From assembly GCF_020567525.1 (NCBI RefSeq), contig NZ_JAJCVI010000002.1:372001-436000 (forward strand): a stretch of DNA of 64,000 bases. Direction: 5' to 3'. Positions within the stretch are counted from its first letter, which is position 1, and each line of letters begins with the position of its first letter. The notes beneath the pieces were generated by a model that was not told the DNA's origin, searched no databases, and worked only from the letters and a program-made list of their open reading frames with translations. The position numbers and the translations under genes are program-made. Below, one piece after another: positions 40,385 to 49,133 of the stretch. Source of the DNA: Halorubellus salinus (GTDB lineage: Archaea; Halobacteriota; Halobacteria; Halobacteriales; Natrialbaceae).

Positions 40385-41455
40385 TCAGGCCTGCTGGCGG
40401 GCGGCGAACGCGGCGACGACGAGCGTCGTCGCGGCGAGTGCGAGCGCGAGCGCGAACCCGGGAAGGGGCTGGCCGGGGAGGTCGGGTCGCGTCGTCGTCT
40501 CGTCGCCCGCCGTCCCGGTCCCCTCGGTCGCGTCGTCGACGCTACCGGGCGTCCGCGTGACCGAGGTGGTCTCGTTCGCGGGAACGGAGACGTTCGCGCG
40601 TCCACGCCACGTCACGACGAACTCACCGCCGGGTCCGGGTTCGCGCGCACTCGCGGTCGCACCGAACGCCGTCCGCTCGCCGCGCGTCGCGTTCGCGGGC
40701 GCCTGCACGACCAGTTCCGCGCGCGCCCACGCGCCAGCGGAGACGTTCTCGAAGTGGAACGTCCGCGTCGTCTCGTTCACGCGGTCCGCCGACCCGCGGT
40801 AGTCGACGACCCGCCACCCCTGCGGCGTCGGGAAGTACGACACCGACAGCGACGCCGGGTCGTCGTCGCGGTTGTACACCGCGACCGTCACCGTCGCGTT
40901 CTCGCCGGGTTCGACCGTCGAGTCACTCGCCTCGTAGGTCATCTTGCGGTCGGCGCGCAACGCGAGGTCGCCGGTCGCGACCGGGCCGCCGCCCGCGGTC
41001 GCATTCACCGTCCGGACCGCGCTCACGTTCCCATCACGGAGCGCGACGACGTCGTACTCTCCGGCCGGCACCGTCCCCGCGAACGAGCCGTTCGCGCGAG
41101 CCTCGACGACCGTGAGGTCGGTGCTCGTCTCGTCGTCGACGACCGCCGCGAGCTCGCTCGGCGTCGCCTTCGAGAACAGCGGTTCGGGGTGACGCGCCAG
41201 CACGACCGTCGCGTTCCCCGCCACCGTCCCGTCGGTCGCTCGCACCCGCCCGGTGACGGTCGTCTTCGACGACCCGTCGTCGCCGACGACCGCGCCCGGT
41301 TGGTCGGGCACCGACTCCGAGGACGCAGGGACCGCGTCCGTGATGGGGCCGACGCCGACGGCGACGACCGCTGCGGTCGTCGCGAGCGCGAACGCCGCCA
41401 ACACGGCGAGCACGACGACCGCCTGCGCGCCCGGGCCGAGACTCCCGTCGCTCAT
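40385..41455 (-). CDS. Surface protein with PGF-type C-terminal sorting signal
   Basis: The ATG complementary to 41453-41455 (MSDGSLGPGAQAVVVLAVLAAF) gives 356 residues. An N-terminal hydrophobic segment acts as signal or anchor. The ectodomain contains several N-glycosylation sequons and beta-rich repeats (ATVTVAVYNRDDDPASLSVSYF). The C-terminus reads GQPLPGFALALALAATTLVVAAFAARQQA: a PGF motif, a hydrophobic helix and a basic end, as in archaeosortase A substrates. It is probably processed and lipid-anchored on the cell surface. Upstream is a 190-base gap to the endonuclease gene. Confidence 0.75.
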   Translation of the reverse strand: MSDGSLGPGAQAVVVLAVLAAFALATTAAVVAVGVGPITDAVPASSESVPDQPGAVVGDDGSSKTTVTGRVRATDGTVAGNATVVLARHPEPLFSKATPSELAAVVDDETSTDLTVVEARANGSFAGTVPAGEYDVVALRDGNVSAVRTVNATAGGGPVATGDLALRADRKMTYEASDSTVEPGENATVTVAVYNRDDDPASLSVSYFPTPQGWRVVDYRGSADRVNETTRTFHFENVSAGAWARAELVVQAPANATRGERTAFGATASAREPGPGGEFVVTWRGRANVSVPANETTSVTRTPGSVDDATEGTGTAGDETTTRPDLPGQPLPGFALALALAATTLVVAAFAARQQA

Positions 41456-41645
41456 GCAACGACGTTCCGCGCGGACGCACAAAGACCCTCCAGCTAGCTT
41501 CGATGACGCTTTCGCCCGGACACCAGCACGGTCGAAGCCACCTCACGGACACGGCTCGCGACCGCGCCTCGCAATCCCGTCTCTCGAACGCGCTTCGCGA
41601 ACCCACCTCACGACCGCGATGTCGCTTGGGGACCCGCCGTGGGCC

Positions 41646-42557
41646 TCAGGCGTCGTAGTCGTCGCGGAGTTCGCGGACGCGTTCGACGTTCCACGTGAAG
41701 GACTTGCCGTCCTCGGTCGGCGTCTCCAGGACGAGCGGGATCTCTTGGTCGACGATGGCGTCGTGGTTGACGAACGCGCGCATCCCCGCCTCGCCGATCT
41801 CGCCCTCGCCGACATGGGCGTGCTCGTCCTTGTTCGTCCCGCACGCGTGCTTCGAGTCGTTCAGGTGCACGCACTCGAGGTGCTCGAACCCGACGACGCC
41901 GTCGAACTCCGCCATGGTCTCCGCGACGGCGTCGGCGCTCGAGAGGTCGTAGCCCGCGGCGAACGTGTGCGCGGTGTCGAGGCAGACGTCGAGGTCCTGG
42001 TCGCTCTGTTCGAGGACGCTCGCGAGGTGCTCGAACTGCCCGCCGAGCTTCGTCCCGCTTCCCGCGTCGGACTCGATGAGGACCGTCACGCCGTCGGGGA
42101 TCTCGAGTTCGTCGAGCGCGCTCGCGGCGTTCTCGATGCCGCCTTCGACGCCCGCGCCGGTGTGCGCGCCCAGGTGGACGTTCACGTACTCGATACCGAG
42201 GCGGTCGGCGGCGTCGACCTCCTGCTGCATCGAATCGATGGACTTCGCTCTGAGGTCGTCCTTGGGCGTGCAGAGGTTCACGAGGTACGACGAGTGGATG
42301 ACCCACGGCCCCGGGAGGTGCGCGCTCGTCTGCTCGCGGAACGCGTCCGCCTCGGCGTCCTCGAGCGTCCCGTGGTCCCAGACCTGCGGCGAGTGCGTGA
42401 ATATCTGCCCGCAGTTCCCACCGATGACGCGCTGGTTGTTCACCGTCACCTCGATACCGTCGTCCGCGCGCTTGCTCTTCCGCGTGAACGCGTACTCCGA
42501 GTTGCCGTCCTCGACCCAGTGCTGGCCCGTCGAGACGTGCGCACCTACCTTGAGCAT
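41646..42557 (-). CDS. nfo: Deoxyribonuclease IV (AP endonuclease)
   Basis: The ATG complementary to 42555-42557 ([24 protein letters not shown]) gives 303 residues of the Nfo TIM barrel. [57 protein letters not shown] and [27 protein letters not shown] carry the zinc ligands and catalytic residues. It cleaves 5' of abasic sites in base excision repair. It is convergent with no partner and downstream of the lipoate ligase. Confidence 0.95.
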   Translation of the reverse strand: MLKVGAHVSTGQHWVEDGNSEYAFTRKSKRADDGIEVTVNNQRVIGGNCGQIFTHSPQVWDHGTLEDAEADAFREQTSAHLPGPWVIHSSYLVNLCTPKDDLRAKSIDSMQQEVDAADRLGIEYVNVHLGAHTGAGVEGGIENAASALDELEIPDGVTVLIESDAGSGTKLGGQFEHLASVLEQSDQDLDVCLDTAHTFAAGYDLSSADAVAETMAEFDGVVGFEHLECVHLNDSKHACGTNKDEHAHVGEGEIGEAGMRAFVNHDAIVDQEIPLVLETPTEDGKSFTWNVERVRELRDDYDA

Positions 42558-42629
42558 GCCCGGAGCGACGCGACAACGGGTCAAAGTGGCTTCGGAACCG
42601 GCCGGCGTTTCGGGCGGTTCGCTCGCGCG

Positions 42630-43466
42630 TCACCGCGTAGCGTCTCGGTCGCGAACCCACGCGTCGTTCGCGTACTTCTCGTCGGCGAGGTCGCGTGCGG
42701 CGGCGAGTTCGTCGTCGCGCCACGCGCCCTCGCTGGCGTCGCACCAGTCGGCGAGGTGGTCCTCGAGCGCGGTGACGAAGGCCTCGCGGTCGACGCCGGC
42801 TTGCTCGTGGACGCTCGTCACGCGCTCGCGGAACCGCTCGGGCGTGACGTCGTGGTCCGCGAAGACGCCGAGGTGGTTCTCGAGCGCGTGGTCGTACGAG
42901 ATGGAGCCGTGCTGGATGACGGCGTCCCGCTGGCGGTACTGGGCGTTCCCGGAGAGCTTCCGACCGCGACGGTCGCCGTCGGGGCCGTCCTCGTACGCGA
43001 ACACGTCGTGTGCGGGGTGGATGCCCCGCAGGTAGCACGCCGGCTCGTGGATGCTCGGATACTCCCGGTCGGCGAAGTCCGCGTCCACGCCGACGCTCCG
43101 GATGGCGTCGAGCACGGGCTCGCAGAGCAACTCGTAGCACTCCATGAGGTCACCCGGTAGCTCGTCGGCGGGAGCGACGATGCTGTAGGAGACGTCCGCG
43201 TAGCTGTCGTGATAGATGCCGCCACCGCCGGTCTGGCGGCGCGTCACGTCGATACCTTCGCGCTCGCAGAACGCCCAGTCGACGCTGTCGGCGACCTGCC
43301 GGTACCCCATCGAGAGGCAACTCGGCTCCCAGCGGTACACCCTGACGGTGCGGACGCCGTCCTCGACGGCGGTGCGTGCCGCGACCTCATCGAGCGCCAT
43401 GTTCGTCGCTCCGTCGTGCGCTTCCTCGCGTATCAACCGCCACTCGGCGTCCGCGACCGAACCCAT
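42630..43466 (-). CDS. Biotin/lipoate A/B protein ligase family protein
   Basis: The ATG complementary to 43464-43466 (MGSVADAEWRLIREEAHDGATNM) gives 278 residues; an ATG nine codons earlier is also possible. The lipoyl-ligase fold is clear: YRWEPSCLSMGYRQ, RRQTGGGGIYHDSYADVSYSIV, GRKLSGNAQYRQRDAVIQHGSI. It probably attaches lipoate or octanoate to E2 subunits. The GGGG of the substrate loop and the conserved Lys in GRKLSG are present. The preceding gene is nfo on the same strand, 72 bases away. Confidence 0.88.
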   Translation of the reverse strand: MGSVADAEWRLIREEAHDGATNMALDEVAARTAVEDGVRTVRVYRWEPSCLSMGYRQVADSVDWAFCEREGIDVTRRQTGGGGIYHDSYADVSYSIVAPADELPGDLMECYELLCEPVLDAIRSVGVDADFADREYPSIHEPACYLRGIHPAHDVFAYEDGPDGDRRGRKLSGNAQYRQRDAVIQHGSISYDHALENHLGVFADHDVTPERFRERVTSVHEQAGVDREAFVTALEDHLADWCDASEGAWRDDELAAARDLADEKYANDAWVRDRDATR

Positions 43467-43604
43467 ACCAGCGGGTTCGCCCACCCTCAGCATAGGGGTT
43501 TGGACTCGCCACCGGCGGGAGCCAGTAGCCCGCACGTCCCGGACGCGACCGGTTCCGCGAGCCGAACCCCTACCACGGTCGCGTCCCTCCCCACGGCCAG
43601 CCAG

Positions 43605-43895
43605 ATGACCGACCGACGCGCCGACGACATCCCGCCGGACGTCCACGACACGCTCACCCAGCTCCTCGCCGCGGCCGCCGACGCGCTCCCCGAGGACGAC
43701 GCCACGGCGCGAGCGTCCCTCGACACGGTCTCGCGCGTCGTCGCGAACAAGCTCGCCGAGAGCGACCTGAAGGACCGCCTCCTGCACGGCTGTGACGCCG
43801 TCGCCGACCGGCTGGACACCGGCGACGACGCCGCCGCCATCGCCTACCTGGAGTCGATGCACGACCTGCTCGATCGAGACGACAGCCCGCACTGA
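43605..43895 (+). CDS. Small haloarchaeal protein, unknown function
   Basis: The ATG at 43605 (MTDRRADDIPPDVHDTLTQL) gives 96 residues, almost entirely helical and acidic, with LDTVSRVVANKLAESDLKDRLLHGCDAVADRL and AAAIAYLESMHDLLDRD. One cysteine. It lies just upstream of a tandem duplication that includes its stop region. No domain was recognised. Confidence 0.65.
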   Translation: MTDRRADDIPPDVHDTLTQLLAAAADALPEDDATARASLDTVSRVVANKLAESDLKDRLLHGCDAVADRLDTGDDAAAIAYLESMHDLLDRDDSPH

Positions 43896-43957
43896 CTCCG
43901 AGAGGCGAGTACGGTCCGATTGTGCGCACTGACTCCGAGAGGCGAGTACGGTCCGAT
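43888..43957. repeat. Direct tandem repeat of 33 bases over a gene end
   Basis: CGCACTGACTCCGAGAGGCG and the following GAGTACGGTCCGAT occur at 43888-43920 and 43925-43957, identical over 33 bases and separated by four. The first copy contains the stop codon TGA (43893-43895) of the small protein. The two copies form a 37-base tandem duplication, likely from replication slippage. Confidence 0.85.
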
Positions 43958-44044
43958 GGCGGTCGCTCGACGTTTCGAGCGACCGAAGATGGGATGAAGT
44001 GGTGTGGGATGACTGCGCTCCGCAGCGGTGGGAGGTGGGCGGCG

Positions 44045-44242
44045 CTACTCGGTGTCGGGTTCGGCGACCGCCTCGTCGAGGCCGTCCTCGCGCGTGGCCT
44101 CGTCGAGGTACTCGGAGAGGTCGTCGTCGACCTCGCGTTCGCCGTTTGCTTCCTCGGCGTCCTGTTCGTCGACGACCTCCGTCTCGCCGGTCACCTTCTC
44201 GAACAGTGCACCGTAGTCCGCTCCCGACTGGGATTTCGACAT
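44045..44242 (-). CDS. Small acidic protein, unknown function
   Basis: The ATG complementary to 44240-44242 (MSKSQSGADYGALFEKVTGETE) gives 65 residues, strongly acidic (EVVDEQDAEEANGEREVDDDLSEYLDEATRED). A segment like FEKVTGETEVV suggests one helix, and the rest is probably disordered. The gene is divergent from the MBL gene. No domain recognised; such very acidic short ORFs are common in haloarchaea and some are regulatory adaptors. Confidence 0.55.
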   Translation of the reverse strand: MSKSQSGADYGALFEKVTGETEVVDEQDAEEANGEREVDDDLSEYLDEATREDGLDEAVAEPDTE

Positions 44243-44374
44243 TGGTGATTCCTCCGTACTCAGAGGGAACAACCGACCCCAAATCACGACTCGGCCTAAC
44301 CTGTATGGGTCGGCGTGGCACGCGAGGGCGCACCGACCAACAGGCATATGTCGGGAACTGTCGACGACGCGACC

Positions 44375-45139
44375 ATGCGATGCACCCTCCTCGGCACCGG
44401 CGACGTGACCGGCGTCCCCGCGCCGTTCCGAGACCTCGACGACGCCGGCGCCGCGGCGCGACGCCGTCGCCCCGGCCTGCTCGTCGAGACCGACGCTGCG
44501 ACGCTGCTGTTCGACGTGCCGCCGGACTTCCACGAGGGCGTCCGCGACCGCGGCGTCCGTAGCCTCGACGCGACGTTCGTCACCCACTGGCACCACGACC
44601 ACGTCGGTGGCATCGACGACCTCTCGCTCGCGGCGCGCGCCGACGTCGTCGCCGACGAGCTCTACCGGACGCCGACCGCTGCCGAGCACTTCCACCGCGA
44701 GAAACCGTACCTCGACGGCCGGTTCGACGAGCACGACCTCGCGCACGGCGACCCCGTCACCGTCGGCGACGCGACCGTCACCCCCATTCCGGTGCGTCAC
44801 GACCGACCCGCGTTCGACACGCTCGCGTTCCGCATCGAGACCGACGATGCCGCGGTCGTCTACGCGCCCGACTTCAGGACGTGGTGCCCCGACATGCCCG
44901 GCGGTGACCGCTACCGCGACGCCGACCTCGCCATCCTCGAAGCGACGAGCGTCGTCGCCCCGCACTTGCTCGACGACCTCGCGCCCCACGAGGACCCGGT
45001 CGCCGACGCCGCCGCCCACCGCACCGTCCTCGTCCACCTCAACGAGGGCCTGCTCGCACGGAACACCGCCACCATCGCCGCCGACGTCGCCGACCAAGGC
45101 TACGAGCTCGGCACCGACTTCGAGACGTTCGAGGTCTGA
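44375..45139 (+). CDS. MBL-fold hydrolase (PhnP-like)
   Basis: The ATG at 44375 (MRCTLLGTGDVTGVPAP) gives 254 residues; a start at 44348 would add nine. The metallo-beta-lactamase motif is TFVTHWHHDHVGGIDDL with later ligands HYDR... (PVRHDRPAFDTLAF), APDFRTW and ...VLVHLNEG. The RRRRPGLLVET insertion and the GTGD start resemble PhnP-type phosphodiesterases, which hydrolyse cyclic ribose phosphates. Substrate here is inferred only by similarity. Confidence 0.82.
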   Translation: MRCTLLGTGDVTGVPAPFRDLDDAGAAARRRRPGLLVETDAATLLFDVPPDFHEGVRDRGVRSLDATFVTHWHHDHVGGIDDLSLAARADVVADELYRTPTAAEHFHREKPYLDGRFDEHDLAHGDPVTVGDATVTPIPVRHDRPAFDTLAFRIETDDAAVVYAPDFRTWCPDMPGGDRYRDADLAILEATSVVAPHLLDDLAPHEDPVADAAAHRTVLVHLNEGLLARNTATIAADVADQGYELGTDFETFEV

Positions 45140-45179
45140 GCGCCGCGGCGAGGGTCACTCGCGGTCGACGCCGCCGCCG

Positions 45180-45875
45180 TCACCAGGGCTGTAGTTCCTC
45201 GTCGCGCCACAGTCGCCCGCTCGGCCCATCGCGGAGCCGCGCGAGGAACACCGGCGTCTCCGCGCCCGCCGCGACGCTCCGCGGCGCGTGCTCGCCGCCC
45301 ATGTCGGTGCGAACCCATCCCGGACACGCCGCGTTCACGTACAGCGACGGATACTGTCGCGCGAGCCCCTGCGTGAACGCGTTCAATCCCGCCTTCGACA
45401 CGCCGTAGGGCAGGTGCGAGTCGTCGATACCCTCCGCGAACTGCCCGGAGCCACTGGAGACGTTCACCACGCGCGCCCCCGAGCGGTCGTCGCTCACGAG
45501 CAACGGGAGCGCGTACCGCGTCACGAGCATCGGCCCGAGCAGGTTCGTGCGGAGCGTCCGGTCGATAGCCGCCGTGTCGACGTCCCCGTACTGGCCCTGC
45601 GGGCCGTAGACGCCCGCGTTGTTCACGAGCACGTCCAGTCGCCCGGACTCCGCTCGGAGGCGTTCCATCGCGCCGGCAACCTGCGACATGTCGGTGACGT
45701 CCAACTCGACCGGCTCCTGATGCGTGGCCGTCACCGTCTCCGGGTCGCGCGCACCGGCGTACACGGTCGCCCCCAGGTCGACGAGTCTCGCGGCGATCTC
45801 GGCGCCGATACCTCGGTTGGCACCGGTCACGAGCGCGGTCTGGCCGGACAGCGACTCGTGGAGGTCGACGTTCAT
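45180..45875 (-). CDS. Short-chain dehydrogenase/reductase
   Basis: The ATG complementary to 45873-45875 (MNVDLHESLSGQTALVTGANRG) gives 231 residues. The Rossmann dinucleotide site TGANRGIGAEIA, NNAGVYG, VVNVSSGSGQF (catalytic Ser) and YGVSKAGL (catalytic Tyr and Lys) are complete. It probably reduces a carbonyl with NADPH, but the substrate is not clear. Downstream of it lies the degraded FAD-oxidase region. Confidence 0.88.
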   Translation of the reverse strand: MNVDLHESLSGQTALVTGANRGIGAEIAARLVDLGATVYAGARDPETVTATHQEPVELDVTDMSQVAGAMERLRAESGRLDVLVNNAGVYGPQGQYGDVDTAAIDRTLRTNLLGPMLVTRYALPLLVSDDRSGARVVNVSSGSGQFAEGIDDSHLPYGVSKAGLNAFTQGLARQYPSLYVNAACPGWVRTDMGGEHAPRSVAAGAETPVFLARLRDGPSGRLWRDEELQPW

Positions 45876-46370
45876 ACCACACCGGAGGGCGCGAACGGTC
45901 ATAACCCTGAGGCCGCCGTATTCAGGGGATAGGCGGCCAGTATTCCGGAGAGTACCCGTCAGTGCAGAGATACGCTCTCCGAGCGCGTCTCCAGAGGGTC
46001 CATCCGGACGCCTCCCCAAGCATCCACAGTCCCGTCGTCGACGAGTCCGTCCGCCGAACGCGCCGCGTTCGGGTTCCGCGACCCGAGTTCCTGCTCGCCG
46101 TCGAGGCCACCGGGGTGGACCCCGACGACGACGCGGAGCGCGCACGGATGGCGACGGCGACAACGTCGACCGCCTCCACGAACTCAAAGCCGACTACGAC
46201 CCCGAGAACGTGTTCGCGAACGACCTCGACGTCGACCCCGCGAACGGACCCCATCCGTGGACCCTCGTTCACCCACACCACCACTTTCTGTATCGCGATT
46301 ACTGGTTTATGGCTTATCTCGGTGGTGCGTGACGGGAGGCTTTTCCGCGTCGCCCGACTACGCTCGGTCG
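45876..46370. other. Intergenic region holding a gene fragment
   Basis: This 495-base gap contains the degraded FAD-oxidase 3' end described separately at about 46100-46250. The rest shows no supported gene; frames are Arg/Pro/Ser-rich shadows. Just before RIO2 the sequence becomes AT-rich (TTTCTGTATCGCGATTACTGG, about 46288-46309), probably its promoter. Confidence 0.5.
46100..46250 (+). pseudogene. 3' fragment of an FAD-linked oxidase (BBE domain)
   Basis: One frame reads DGDNVDRLHELKADYDPENVF followed by ANDLDVDPANG, which resembles the end of berberine-bridge-type FAD oxidases (R-L-x-x-L-K-x-x-Y-D-P-x-N-x-F). The preceding residues fit the family in the next frame (DPDDDAERARM), so about one frameshift separates the two pieces. 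There is no FAD-binding N-terminal domain in the window. This is a decayed fragment, not a functional gene. Confidence 0.6.
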
Positions 46371-47279
46371 ATGGTCCAGAACGTCGCGCCGATGATGGTC
46401 GACCTCGAACAGGAGGACTTCAACCTCCTGTCGGGCGTCGAGCAGGGGATGCGGTTCTCGGAGTGGGTGCAACGCGGGAAGCTCCCGGACTTCTCCGGGC
46501 TGACGGCGGAGAACGTCGACTACCGCCTGGACCGCTGCCTGGACCGCGACCTCATCCAGCGGAAGACGATCCAGTACGAGGGCTACAAGCTCACGCCCGA
46601 GGGCTACGACGCGCTCGCGCTCCACACGTTCGCGGAACGCGACACCGTCCAGGGGTTCGGGTCGAGTCTCGGCGTCGGCAAGGAATCGGACGTGTACGAG
46701 GTCCAGTCGTACAAGCCGATGGCGCTCAAGTACCACCGCGAGGGGTACACGAACTTCCGCGAGGTGATGAAGGAGCGCGATTACACGAGCGACCGCGACC
46801 ACGTCTCGTGGCTGTACACCGCCCGGAAAGCAGCTGAACGCGAGTACGAGCGCCTGGAGACCCTGTATCCCGACGTCTCGGTGCCGCGGCCGGTCGACCA
46901 CAACCGGCACGCGATCGTCATGGAGAAGATGGAGGGCGTCGAACTCGCGCGAACGCGCGTCGAACCCGAGCAGGTCGTGGGCGTGCTCGACCTGGTCCTC
47001 CGGGAGATGGCGACGGCGTACGACGCCGGGTTCGTGCACGCGGACATGAGCGAGTACAACGTCTTCCTCGCGGAGAGCGGCGTGACGGTGTTCGACTGGC
47101 CGCAGGCCGTGGCGTCGAGTCACGAGAACGCCCGCGAGTTCCTCGCGCGCGACGTGGACAACATCGTGGGGTACTTCCAGCGGAAGTACCCGAGCGACGT
47201 CCCCGACCTGGACCGGGAGGCCGTCGTCGACGCGCTCGTCGCCAGCGAGTTCGAGACCGTGCGCGACCACGCGGCCTGA
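46371..47279 (+). CDS. rio2: RIO2 serine kinase
   Basis: The ATG at 46371 (MVQNVAPMMVDLEQEDFNLLSGVEQ) gives 302 residues. An N-terminal winged helix (about 1-90) precedes the atypical kinase: GVGKESDVYEVQ (P-loop), LKYHREG (Lys), VHADMSEYNVFLAESG (catalytic loop) and VFDWPQAV (metal Asp). RIO2 acts late in maturation of the small ribosomal subunit in archaea and eukaryotes. The gene stands alone. Confidence 0.94.
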   Translation: MVQNVAPMMVDLEQEDFNLLSGVEQGMRFSEWVQRGKLPDFSGLTAENVDYRLDRCLDRDLIQRKTIQYEGYKLTPEGYDALALHTFAERDTVQGFGSSLGVGKESDVYEVQSYKPMALKYHREGYTNFREVMKERDYTSDRDHVSWLYTARKAAEREYERLETLYPDVSVPRPVDHNRHAIVMEKMEGVELARTRVEPEQVVGVLDLVLREMATAYDAGFVHADMSEYNVFLAESGVTVFDWPQAVASSHENAREFLARDVDNIVGYFQRKYPSDVPDLDREAVVDALVASEFETVRDHAA

Positions 47280-47791
47280 GGCGACACTTCCTCCTCGGTC
47301 GATCGAGGCACTCGTCGAGCGACTGCTGTGGTCGTCACCCCAGGGGTCAGGCGAGCGTTCGGTCGCTCGACGCGTCCGGGTGGTGGCCGTCGTCGCATCG
47401 GGACCGACCGGCCGTCAGCCCGCTGTCTGGGGCGACCTCGCATCGGTTCGGAGAGAGACCGGCCGTCCGCTCGCTGTCGTGCACGTACTGTGTTCCGGTT
47501 CTATTGCCGTGCTTCGGTGCCGGCCGAACAGGTTGCAGCGCGGGCCGGTGGGTTCGGTCGCGAGGTGCGCGACGCGGCCGTTGCGTGCGTTCTCCCCCGC
47601 CTGATGGGCTGTTCGACGGGGACGTCGACGGTCGACCGACGCCTGATAAACTATATTCCGCGATAGCAAATGTCTGGTCGGTGGCGTGGCGCCCCCGTCG
47701 CGGACGGTATCGAGAAGGCATCTCGCGCCCGGATTCGGGGTTCTATCGTCGGGACACGGCGGGCGCGACCATCGAAGTCGTGCTGGCGGGT
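47280..47791. other. Intergenic region, no supported gene
   Basis: These 512 bases hold overlapping Arg-rich shadow frames and no recognisable domain. An AT-rich patch around 47643-47660 (GATAAACTATATTCCGCG) could be a promoter in either direction. No clear repeat, hairpin cluster or tRNA was seen. Confidence 0.4.
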
Positions 47792-47962
47792 TCAGGCCGT
47801 GCGCGGGCCGTCGTCGCGACGTCCGCTCCGCGACGGCCGGGGTCCCATCGCTCGGAGGTACGCGACCGCGAGTCCCGCGACCACGGGCACGGGTGCGAAC
47901 GAGAGCGTGGCGGCGAGCGGCGTGAGCGCGATCGCGTCGCCGGCGGCGATGGCGAGCGTCAT
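47792..47962 (-). CDS. Possible small membrane protein (uncertain start)
   Basis: An ATG complementary to 47960-47962 gives 56 residues: MTLAIAAGDAIALTPLAATL then FAPVPVVAGLAVAYLRAM and a basic tail. The open frame continues upstream with more hydrophobic sequence (LFVLGALLAAPISA) but without ATG, GTG or TTG, so the true start is unclear or the gene is degraded. It follows the metal-transporter permease on the same strand. Two membrane helices are likely. Weakly supported. Confidence 0.35.
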   Translation of the reverse strand: MTLAIAAGDAIALTPLAATLSFAPVPVVAGLAVAYLRAMGPRPSRSGRRDDGPRTA

Positions 47963-48074
47963 CGCCGAGATGGGTGCGGCGAGAAGCGCGCCCAGGACGA
48001 AGAGGTCGCCGCGACGACTGCAGGGAGCGACGGCGACGACTCCCCGGGGCGGTCGCGACTGGGCGACGGCCGAC

Positions 48075-49133
48075 TCAGTCGCCGAAGGAGTCGCTCTCGT
48101 CGACGTTGATGCTCCCCATCTCGGGCGTCGACTCCTCGCCGTACGCGGTCTGGAGCTTCCCGATGACGACCGCGGCGACGTAGATGGCGACCGCGATGAG
48201 GACGATGACGCCGCCCGCGGTCGCCTCGCCGTAGTAGGACGCACCGATGCCGAGGATGACGGCGAGTTCCGCGAGGACGACGGAGACGAGCAGCGACTCG
48301 TTGAAGCTCCGGGACACCTGGGCGGCGCCGGCGACGGGGACGACGAGCATCGCTGCGACGAGGATGACGCCCATGATCTGCATCGCGCCGACGACGACCA
48401 TCGCGGTGAGCATCACCATGATGCGGTTGTACCAGCTCACGGAGAGCCCGGAGACGGCTGCTGCGGTCTCGTCGAACGTGACGTACAGGAGCTGGTTCCG
48501 GGTGAGGCCGACGACGCCGACGACGACCGCGAAGAGGACGAGGAGGATGACGGCGCTCTCCGCGGACACCGTCGACAGGTTCCCGAACAGGAACTGGTTG
48601 ACGCCGACGGCGAGCCCGCCCGCGTTGATACTGATGAGCGTGGTGCCGAGCGCGAACCCGGTGGAGAGCACGATCGCCATCGAGACGTCGTTGTACGCGT
48701 CGGTCGCTTCGGAGATGAGTTCGATGAACAGGGCGGCGATCATCGCGACGACGACCGCAGAGAGGTACGGCGAGATACCGAGGTCGAGGACGGCGTTCAG
48801 GAACAGGCCGACGGCGACGCCGGCGAACCCGGTGTGTGCGAGCGCGTCCCCGATGAGTGCGAGCTGGCGGTGCACGAGGAACGTCCCGATGAGTGGCGCC
48901 ATCACGCCGATGCAGAGCCCGACGAGTATCGCGCGATGCATGAAGCCGTACTGGAGGAGTTCCAGGCCGGTTGCGCCGGCGAGCCACGACATGAGTCCCG
49001 ACCAGAGGTCGAGGAACCAGTAGAGTGGGGCGAGTATCCCGCCTTCGCCAGTGAGGAGCGGGATGCCGTGGTCGCCGGTGAACAGCGGAGTGCTGGGGTC
49101 GCTGGTGAGGAGCGCGAGGCCGAGCGCGGTCAT
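48075..49133 (-). CDS. Metal ABC transporter permease (ZnuB/MntB family)
   Basis: This 352-residue protein has eight to nine membrane helices and matches ABC-3 type permeases: LLQYGFMHRAILVGLCIGVMAPLIG, HRQLALIGDALAHTGFAGVA and MGVILVAAMLVVPVAGAAQ. These transport Zn2+ or Mn2+. The C-terminal tail is acidic (EESTPEMGSINVDESDSFGD). Its start overlaps the end of the ATPase gene (ATGA), so it is the third gene of the operon. Metal specificity is not readable. Confidence 0.9.
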   Translation of the reverse strand: MTALGLALLTSDPSTPLFTGDHGIPLLTGEGGILAPLYWFLDLWSGLMSWLAGATGLELLQYGFMHRAILVGLCIGVMAPLIGTFLVHRQLALIGDALAHTGFAGVAVGLFLNAVLDLGISPYLSAVVVAMIAALFIELISEATDAYNDVSMAIVLSTGFALGTTLISINAGGLAVGVNQFLFGNLSTVSAESAVILLVLFAVVVGVVGLTRNQLLYVTFDETAAAVSGLSVSWYNRIMVMLTAMVVVGAMQIMGVILVAAMLVVPVAGAAQVSRSFNESLLVSVVLAELAVILGIGASYYGEATAGGVIVLIAVAIYVAAVVIGKLQTAYGEESTPEMGSINVDESDSFGD

